12,422 bases of DNA, taken from assembly GCA_015232795.1 (NCBI GenBank), contig JADFYX010000043.1, forward strand, positions 1-12,422. The letters run 5' to 3'. The notes beneath the pieces are model-generated. The model saw nothing but the letters and a program-made list of their open reading frames with translations. It ran no database searches and was not told the origin of the DNA. Below are positions 7,519-12,422 of this stretch, in pieces. Numbering within the stretch: position 1 is the first letter of the stretch; every line of letters starts with the position of its first letter. The stretch is from Magnetococcales bacterium. Its GTDB lineage: Bacteria > Pseudomonadota > Magnetococcia > Magnetococcales > JADFYX01. A program made the translations under genes and the position numbers.

Positions 7519-10500
7519 TTAAAAATAAGGTCCATAAATATCACTTATGTCAATATCGCCTGATACAAGGTCATTGTTGCTAGAATCAGTTAGCTTACTC
7601 AATGCTACTGAATTACTATTCTGTGTATTGTCCATATCATAAAGCAGATAGGTTCCATCATCAACATTGTCGTCTGTATCATCGTAGATCAAGAAAGTAA
7701 TATAACCGTTTGCATTCATTCCTGTTGATTCTAATGATGTGGAATTGGTCAGAGAATCGTGGAGAGATGTTCCCGATGCAGATAGTTCGATAAAGCTGTC
7801 GGTGTTAATCGTATAAACACTACTAACGTCTGAAAACAGATCCCAAAAACCGGTATCAAGATTGATATAATCTGATAAATAGTCATAATCTGTTATAAGG
7901 TCTAGTGTTGCTGCTAAACTGGTTGCAGAAGTTGTGTCAGCAGCAAAGTCTGGGCTGACAAAAACAAATGTATCGTTGCCATCTCCACCTGTGATGGTGT
8001 CTTTACCAAGACCGCCAACTAAAATATCATTACCTGTACCACCATCAAGGGTATCGTCACCAATTCCACCGAACAACTTATCCATACCACTGCCACCAGT
8101 AAGAGTGTCATTGCCCTGACCACCATATAGTGCAGACACATAGGTATCGGTAAAGCCACTTATATCAATTGAATCGTCAACTGCTGTGGTAACGTGAGTG
8201 TTGCTATCAAAATCATCACCCATCACTATATAAGCGTTATAACCTGATGGAAGACTGGAAATGCCACCAGAAATATCAGAAAACAGGTCTATCTCCCAAG
8301 GTTCATAGTAGTATACATCTGAAGTATAGTCGTAATAGTCCTGGTTGAACATTATGTATTCTATACTAGTTGATAAGCTTATGGTGTTGGAAATATTACC
8401 AGCAGAAAAAGCTAGTTCAGTTGAAGTGAGAGAAGCTGCCATGTTCGTATCGGCTTCAATATCTACTGTGACGGTGGATGTGCCAGTGCCAATAATTTTT
8501 ATTGCTACATCTGCTAACTGATTAAAAATTAGATAATCATAACCACCACTGTCGCTTAGTGTGTCACTGTTGGTTCCACTGCCAATGGAGAGAGCATCAA
8601 TATTATAAATATACTGTGTATCGTAACTATCACCAGTGTATGTATCATCACCTTTAAAGGCATAATAATATTGATCATACATATTATTGACACTACTATT
8701 ATAGGCATCAGTCAACGAAACGGGGGTCGAGCCATCTGTGGTCAATTTTGCAAGTACGATAACACCGTCAGTGCTGTGGGTATCGTCATAAATCAAGTAG
8801 GTTCCGTTGGTAGCAGTGATATACGCAAGATATGGGTCTGAAGCTGAAATTGCCGATGAGTCTACGAGAGCTACTCGATCTTCAACAGAGTCACTAACAT
8901 GAGTTATGGCCTCCTCTATTGTGAGGCCGTCAGCTATATAATCTGTACTTACATACCAGTAGCTGCTGGAAAGAAAAAAATCATTAAAATTGCTTGAAAA
9001 CAGCCCGAAACTATCATAATCAGTAGTTGAAAAATCCTCTATTACATCAATATTGCCAGCTACAGTTGCTCCATTGGTAGAGGTAATTAACAAGCCGTCA
9101 GCCGGATCGACAAAAACAAAGATATCTGATCCAGCACCACCATACAGACTGTCCCCACCAGCACCACCAGATAAAATATCAGATTTTACTCCGCCATATA
9201 TGATGTCGTCACCAGCACCGCCATAAATTTCATCATAGCCACCTCCACCATATATAATATTGCCTCCGGTAGAGAGATCTAAAATACGGTCAGTGCCAGA
9301 ATCTGCATTTATAGTTACACCAGAAGTAGTGCCACCAAGAATTACAAGGTCACTCTCAGTGGTGCCATTTAAAATACCTGCACCACCATTTAAGGCTGCT
9401 GTAGACGTTGCATCAACCGCAGATATTATACTACCACCAGCATGGGTATAATACACATTATCATACATATATGTATATGCGATATCATCATTTGCCACAT
9501 CCCAATCTGTACTTGTAGGTATAGTACTGGTCTCTGTAAAATTATAACCACCAAGAGAGTTCCAAACAGTTCTATTGCCTGTTGCTAACTCCACTGCATT
9601 ATAAAAATCCCATACCTGAACAAGATTATTGCCAGAAGCATTCCAAGTGAAGCTACCAACATTATGTCCGAGCCATAGAGTATCTTCTCCAGGGGTAAAG
9701 TCAGTAATTGTATCTATTTCATGGTGATAGTTATAATTTCTAAAAGAGTCTGCACCAGCACCGCCTGTTAATGAATCAACTCCATTTCCACCATCCAGAA
9801 TATCGTCGTTAGGTCCGCCAATAAGGGTATCTGCACCGTCATTTCCGTATATCTCATAACGGTATGAATCAGTTGGGGCTGTGAGGGTGTCCGCACTGGT
9901 TGTGCCGGATAGATTTTCGAAAAAGATACCGTAACTATTAGCAGGATCTGGGTTTATGGTTACAACTGTCTTAGCACTGTTGTAGCTAAATGCACTGCTG
10001 CCACCAGGGATGCCAATATTAATACCTGTTGTACCACTGGTGTTGCCGTCTGAACCATCCCAAGCATGGAAAGTTAAGGTAGTACTACCTGTATAGTCAG
10101 TATTTGGTACAAAACGGATCAAGTTATTAGCATCTTCAGTTAATAAAGTGGCGAAGCTAGATGAAATAGCTCCAAATGCGGTCCAGGTTATTCCACTATC
10201 TATGGAATATTGCCAAACACCATTTATATTGTCGATATTTGTTACCGCAATACCCAGAGAATCACTATCGGCATCAGAGGCTTGACTATCACTTAGAAGA
10301 GTCGAGACCAGTATGCCACTGTTGTTAGCTGAAGTAACATCTTCGGTTAGGCTGTATGAGTCGTTTTCTAGTATGCCTATGCCTAAATTTACTTCATTGC
10401 TGCCAGTATCAGTATCAACAATCACCCATAAACTACCATCACCTAAAATAAACCCCTGATTGGTCCATGTGCCATTATTGTCGGTGCCAGAAATAGTCAT

Positions 10501-12422
10501 TAAACCATCAGTAGCAACCGTATATGTAACGGTCTCCTCAGTTTCCACAAAAGTAAAGTTAGAACTCATCTCAGCACCTGAAGCAGTTCCATTACCATCA
10601 GGTTTTACCAATATATTGAAGGAACTTACATAAGAACTATCCGTAGTTGTGGGTGCATCAATACCAGATAAAATATAACTGCCTGAAAATTGCGATGAGT
10701 CTAAACTTGAACTTTGTTTACCTGCAACAAAGATGCTGGGGTTGAGGGTGGCAGATGCTGTTGCAGCAGTAAGAAACTCCCCGTCACCACTGACCATTCC
10801 ATAATGGATATCACCATCAGCATCGGTAATTTCCAAGCGTCCAACGTCAGAAACAGTATAGGTGAAACTTTCACTATTGCTGGAGCCGTCACTTGCAGAA
10901 GAGGTTGCATAAGAACCCGTACCAGCACCACTAAATGTAACGGTACCAAAAGAAGCCCATCCGTTTGTATTTGTGTCGGTTGCTAGAGCAATATCTGCAA
11001 AATAAAATGTTCCAGACAAGATTGCTTCTGTAAGGCCAGTGGACTCTTTAATAATTATCCCCATCCCAGCACTTACATCAGTTTGAGAACTGTCTTGCCA
11101 AGAGATAACACCTATCTGACCATCATTGCTGATAATACCAGAACCAGTAGAGGTTCCGTCCGACACGGTTATTCGACCGTTACTTTGAAAAGAAATTGAG
11201 TCAGTGCCAGTAACTAGTGTACCAGAAGAGGTGAAGTGCTCGTTCCAGCTATAACCTGAGCCATTAATTGATCCAGAGGCAAAACCAGATTCAGAATGGG
11301 AAGAGTTACCGCCATCTAGCCAGACATCACTAAACAATCCTTCGATGGCTAGCTGGTTGTTTGGGATCAGTTCTGGGGCTGTATTTATAAATTCGGTAGT
11401 TATTATATTTATTGTATCAGTTATGGTAGAGGTGGAGCTGTTACTGGACTCTGTAGCTGTTGCAACAATAGAAAGGGAAAAGCTGCCTTGGTTGGATAGT
11501 GTAATTGTCAAGCCAGTTAGATCAGCACTGGTTAATGTCCAGTTACCGTAGCCATCACTTGTACCAGCAGATAGATAAACGTCAGATGGTACTCCTGATA
11601 TTGTTATTGAAAGTGATACAGAATCATCCGTACCTGTTAAAGCAGAAGTGATATCCAGAGGAATAGTTGCATTTTCCTCACCTGTGATATCCCCAACACT
11701 CAAAGTTGGTGCTTGGGCAGCAGGGTCAGCTTCAACGTTAAAGGTTGCAGTAGCTGTAGCCTGGGTATTGTTTGAAGTTTCAGTTGTGGTTGCAGTTACT
11801 ATAAGAGAAATGCTGCCAGATTCAGATAGAGTAATTGTCAACCCGGTCAACTCATTTGCAGATAATATCCATGTACCGTTACCAATATTATTACCAGCAG
11901 AAAGGGTAGCTCCATCAGGAACACCAGATAAAGATATTTCAAGAAGTTCGGAGCCATCCGTATCAGTCGGGTTAACAAAAATATTTACAGGAATTGGACT
12001 GTATGCACTTCCTGTGGCCGTGCCTACAAATATGTTTGGTGTAGAAGCTGTTGTATCTTCTGTTGTAGTCGTAATAACTTCAATAATAGGGTCAATTATA
12101 ATAGGGTCAACTGTAATAGGGGCAATTATAATAGGGTCAACTGTAATAGGGGCAACTGTAATAGGGTCAACAGGGCCGCCATTATCAATTGGACCACCAA
12201 TATCAATTGGATTGATAGGGTTAACGGAACCAATTGGATTTCCCGAGCCAAATATAGGTAAAGGTCCAGGTATAGGTCCAGGTGTAGGCTCAGGTCCAGG
12301 TGTAGGCTCAGGTCCAGGTGTAGGCTCAGGTCCAGGTGTAGGCTCAGGTCCAGGTGTAGGCTCAGGTCCAGGTGTAGGCTCAGGTCCAGGTGTAGGCTCA
12401 GGTCCAGGTGTAGGCTCAGGTC
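7519..12422 (-). CDS. Giant RTX-type secreted protein or adhesin (N-terminal part missing)
   Basis: This is probably an extracellular or surface-attached, calcium-binding protein exported by a type I secretion system. The frame is open from the right edge to the TAA at 7519-7521, with about 1630 residues visible. The first start-like codon inside the window (TTG at 11848-11850) is internal, because the upstream codons continue the same domain without a stop. From N to C terminus: EPTPGP repeats; a second Pro-rich repeat; two Ig-like repeats; three unassigned beta-rich repeats; a cadherin-like domain; RTX nonapeptide cluster 1; cluster 2 with a module of about 150 residues; a Tyr/Asp-rich spacer; cluster 3; and a C-terminal module. 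Composition is rich in Ser, Thr, Asp, Gly and Tyr, has little Lys or Arg, and I see no cysteine, all typical of RTX adhesins. No transporter genes are in view. Whether it is an adhesin or carries an enzymatic domain upstream cannot be judged. Confidence 0.93.
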   Translation of the reverse strand, partial: PEPTPGPEPTPGPEPTPGPEPTPGPEPTPGPEPTPGPEPTPGPEPTPGPIPGPLPIFGSGNPIGSVNPINPIDIGGPIDNGGPVDPITVAPITVDPIIIAPITVDPIIIDPIIEVITTTTEDTTASTPNIFVGTATGSAYSPIPVNIFVNPTDTDGSELLEISLSGVPDGATLSAGNNIGNGTWILSANELTGLTITLSESGSISLIVTATTTETSNNTQATATATFNVEADPAAQAPTLSVGDITGEENATIPLDITSALTGTDDSVSLSITISGVPSDVYLSAGTSDGYGNWTLTSADLTGLTITLSNQGSFSLSIVATATESSNSSTSTITDTINIITTEFINTAPELIPNNQLAIEGLFSDVWLDGGNSSHSESGFASGSINGSGYSWNEHFTSSGTLVTGTDSISFQSNGRITVSDGTSTGSGIISNDGQIGVISWQDSSQTDVSAGMGIIIKESTGLTEAILSGTFYFADIALATDTNTNGWASFGTVTFSGAGTGSYATSSASDGSSNSESFTYTVSDVGRLEITDADGDIHYGMVSGDGEFLTAATASATLNPSIFVAGKQSSSLDSSQFSGSYILSGIDAPTTTDSSYVSSFNILVKPDGNGTASGAEMSSNFTFVETEETVTYTVATDGLMTISGTDNNGTWTNQGFILGDGSLWVIVDTDTGSNEVNLGIGILENDSYSLTEDVTSANNSGILVSTLLSDSQASDADSDSLGIAVTNIDNINGVWQYSIDSGITWTAFGAISSSFATLLTEDANNLIRFVPNTDYTGSTTLTFHAWDGSDGNTSGTTGINIGIPGGSSAFSYNSAKTVVTINPDPANSYGIFFENLSGTTSADTLTAPTDSYRYEIYGNDGADTLIGGPNDDILDGGNGVDSLTGGAGADSFRNYNYHHEIDTITDFTPGEDTLWLGHNVGSFTWNASGNNLVQVWDFYNAVELATGNRTVWNSLGGYNFTETSTIPTSTDWDVANDDIAYTYMYDNVYYTHAGGSIISAVDATSTAALNGGAGILNGTTESDLVILGGTTSGVTINADSGTDRILDLSTGGNIIYGGGGYDEIYGGAGDDIIYGGVKSDILSGGAGGDSLYGGAGSDIFVFVDPADGLLITSTNGATVAGNIDVIEDFSTTDYDSFGLFSSNFNDFFLSSSYWYVSTDYIADGLTIEEAITHVSDSVEDRVALVDSSAISASDPYLAYITATNGTYLIYDDTHSTDGVIVLAKLTTDGSTPVSLTDAYNSSVNNMYDQYYYAFKGDDTYTGDSYDTQYIYNIDALSIGSGTNSDTLSDSGGYDYLIFNQLADVAIKIIGTGTSTVTVDIEADTNMAASLTSTELAFSAGNISNTISLSTSIEYIMFNQDYYDYTSDVYYYEPWEIDLFSDISGGISSLPSGYNAYIVMGDDFDSNTHVTTAVDDSIDISGFTDTYVSALYGGQGNDTLTGGSGMDKLFGGIGDDTLDGGTGNDILVGGLGKDTITGGDGNDTFVFVSPDFAADTTSATSLAATLDLITDYDYLSDYINLDTGFWDLFSDVSSVYTINTDSFIELSASGTSLHDSLTNSTSLESTGMNANGYITFLIYDDTDDNVDDGTYLLYDMDNTQNSNSVALSKLTDSSNNDLVSGDIDISDIYGPYF
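7522..7977 (-). other. C-terminal module of the RTX protein, probable type I secretion signal
   Basis: The last 150 or so residues begin right after RTX cluster 3 with DTFVFVSPDF. They continue through LDLITDYDYLSDYINL, the usual post-RTX D-x-I-x-D-F/Y pattern, and end in a Ser/Asp-rich tail, DIDISDIYGPYF. Type I secretion signals lie in the last 50-100 residues and have no strict consensus, so the assignment rests on position and composition. The module is related to an internal one (8680-9126). Confidence 0.65.
7972..8124 (-). repeat. RTX nonapeptide cluster 3 (about six repeats)
   Basis: Six consecutive GGxGxDxLx-type units can be read: GGQGNDTLT, GGSGMDKLF, GGIGDDTLD, GGTGNDILV, GGLGKDTIT and GGDGNDTFV. 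This is the calcium-binding beta-roll of hemolysin-type proteins, which folds outside the cell when calcium binds. It is the longest and most regular of the three clusters. Confidence 0.95.
8680..9126 (-). repeat. Internal copy of the C-terminal module, following RTX cluster 2
   Basis: The roughly 149 residues after RTX cluster 2 run parallel to the protein's C terminus. Paired motifs occur in the same order: DIFVFVDPAD versus DTFVFVSPDF, IDVIEDF versus LDLITDY, YLIYDDT versus FLIYDDT, and VIVLAKLTTDG versus SVALSKLTDSS. Both copies are about 150 residues long. The similarity is at protein level and moderate. The two most likely arose by duplication of a cluster-plus-module unit. Confidence 0.7.
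9124..9267 (-). repeat. RTX nonapeptide cluster 2 (about five repeats)
   Basis: Five units can be read: GGGGYDEIY, GGAGDDIIY, GGVKSDILS, GGAGGDSLY and GGAGSDIFV. The third unit departs from the consensus (VKS instead of xGx), which may weaken one calcium site. The preceding residues, including DSGTDRILDLSTGGNIIY, look like degenerate flanking strands of the same beta-roll. Confidence 0.93.
9748..9849 (-). repeat. RTX nonapeptide cluster 1 (about four repeats)
   Basis: Four units can be read: GNDGADTLI, GGPNDDILD, GGNGVDSLT and GGAGADSF. They are followed by the short post-RTX motif IDTITDFTPGEDTLWL. It is the shortest of the three clusters and lacks the 150-residue module that follows the other two. 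Confidence 0.92.
10003..10365 (-). other. Cadherin-like domain in the RTX protein
   Basis: About 120 residues starting with SYSLTEDVTSANNSG contain ASDADSDSLGIAVTNID, GVWQYSIDSGITW, LIRFVPNTDYTGSTTLTFHA and WDGSDG in order. This follows the pattern of cadherin-like repeats of large bacterial surface proteins (D-x-D near the start, W-x-Y-S, then FxPxxDYxGxxTLTFxAWDG). It is probably a calcium-stabilised beta sandwich and a structural spacer. Confidence 0.75.
10376..11377 (-). repeat. Three tandem copies of an unassigned beta-rich repeat (about 105-118 residues each)
   Basis: Three segments share a common plan: approximately 11030-11377, 10690-11030 and 10376-10690. Copies 2 and 3 open with L-x-x-x-x-[LF]-SG-[TS]-[FY]; copy 1 is less regular there. 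All three end with a hairpin G-[RL]-[ILM]-[TE]-[IV]-[ST], as in GRITVSDG, GRLEITDA and GLMTISGT. Then come SNDGQIGV, SGDGEFLT and LGDGSLWV, and closing strands such as GMGIIIKES and GLGIGILEND, written here as GIGILEND in the third copy. I do not recognise a named family. Confidence 0.65.
11405..12045 (-). repeat. Two Ig-like repeats of RTX-adhesin type
   Basis: Two units of about 100 residues share SGVPDGATLSAG (upstream copy) or SGVPSDVYLSAG (downstream copy), then G-x-W-x-L-[ST], then LTGLTITLS, and a strand ending TATTTETSN or TATESSNSS. The approximate bounds are 11733-12045 and 11405-11718. This resembles the repeats of roughly 100 residues found in giant type I-secreted adhesins (the T1SS-143 style). 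More copies could precede them, but a Pro-rich linker does instead, so these look like the first two folded domains after the linker. Confidence 0.7.
12085..12171 (-). repeat. 15-base imperfect tandem repeat encoding a Pro-rich pentapeptide
   Basis: Nearly six copies of a 15-base unit can be read on the plus strand as AATAGGGTCAACTGT and close variants (GTC or GGC; AACTGT or AATTAT). In the RTX frame they encode alternating VDPIT, VAPIT and IDPII-type pentapeptides. The unit length is a multiple of three, so copy-number change keeps the frame. It is probably a stiff extended linker. Confidence 0.85.
12283..12422 (-). repeat. Perfect 18-base tandem repeat encoding (EPTPGP)n, running off the window
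   Basis: The plus-strand unit TGTAGGCTCAGGTCCAGG starts at 12283 and recurs every 18 bases. There are seven complete identical copies, and an eighth is cut by the window edge. In the RTX frame each encodes the hexapeptide EPTPGP. Just downstream in the protein (12261-12282) the unit decays to GPIPGP-like sequence. Base-level identity among copies indicates recent expansion or homogenisation. The encoded product should be an extended acidic Pro-rich rod. The total number of copies is unknown. Confidence 0.97.

Noticed and set aside
7934..8119. Plus-strand reading frame encoding a Pro/Ser-rich 61-residue peptide
   Set aside because: It is the antisense of RTX cluster 3; its regular PPxxVSLP pattern simply mirrors the GGxGxD repeats. 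The frame at 9260-9451 is likewise antisense to the RTX gene.
10701..10986. Overlapping reading frames on both strands inside the RTX gene (82 and 90 residues)
   Set aside because: Both lie wholly inside the RTX gene, have no ribosome site or recognisable domain, and show no codon pattern of their own.
11848..11850. TTG as start of the RTX protein
   Set aside because: The same frame is open upstream to the window edge and encodes the first half of the same Ig-like repeat and the Pro-rich linker, so this TTG is an internal leucine.
12283..12422. CRISPR-like array
   Set aside because: The 18-base units are directly adjacent with no spacers, and they stay in frame with the long RTX reading frame.

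Overview
The window carries a branched-chain amino acid (liv) ABC-transporter operon with two co-directional housekeeping genes behind it, then a glycosyltransferase. Converging on these from the right is the 3' part of a very large RTX-type secreted protein or adhesin. The organism is a Gram-negative bacterium. A periplasmic binding protein, a PgpA phosphatase next to a CinA-family gene and an RTX protein of type I secretion style together suggest a proteobacterium, probably aquatic or marine. I cannot assign a genus. An alphaproteobacterial or magnetococcal-like lineage is only a guess from the style of the Liv proteins.

Region 1 (1-4826): livK (5' end missing), a roughly 70-base block of G/C-run hairpins, then livH, livM, livG and livF. 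From livH to livF the stop codon of each gene directly abuts the start of the next, so expression is probably translationally coupled. Together they encode a complete uptake system: periplasmic receptor, two permeases and two ATPases.

Region 2 (4826-7506): pgpA overlaps the livF stop by one base. Next, 3 bases on, is a CinA-family gene with an intact C-terminal amidohydrolase domain and an eroded N-terminal half. After 20 bases comes a GT-B (GT4-like) glycosyltransferase. All are on the plus strand and could share one long transcript.

Region 3 (7519-12422, minus strand): a single reading frame with no stop, about 1630 residues visible, running off the right edge. From N to C terminus it contains: a perfect 18-base tandem repeat (EPTPGP units); a second, 15-base Pro-rich repeat; two Ig-like repeats; three copies of an unassigned beta-rich repeat; a cadherin-like domain; and three RTX nonapeptide clusters with 4, 5 and 6 repeats. 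The last two clusters are each followed by a related module of about 150 residues. The second copy is the protein's C terminus, where the type I secretion signal should lie. No secretion (T1SS) genes are in the window.

No stretch longer than about 100 bases lacks a gene. I saw no tRNA, rRNA, insertion sequence or CRISPR array. The most unusual items are the architecture of the giant protein (internal copy of the C-terminal module, triplicated unassigned repeat, two adjacent Pro-rich tandem repeats), the eroded CinA, the roughly 30-residue insertion in LivG, and the hairpin/G-run block between livK and livH.
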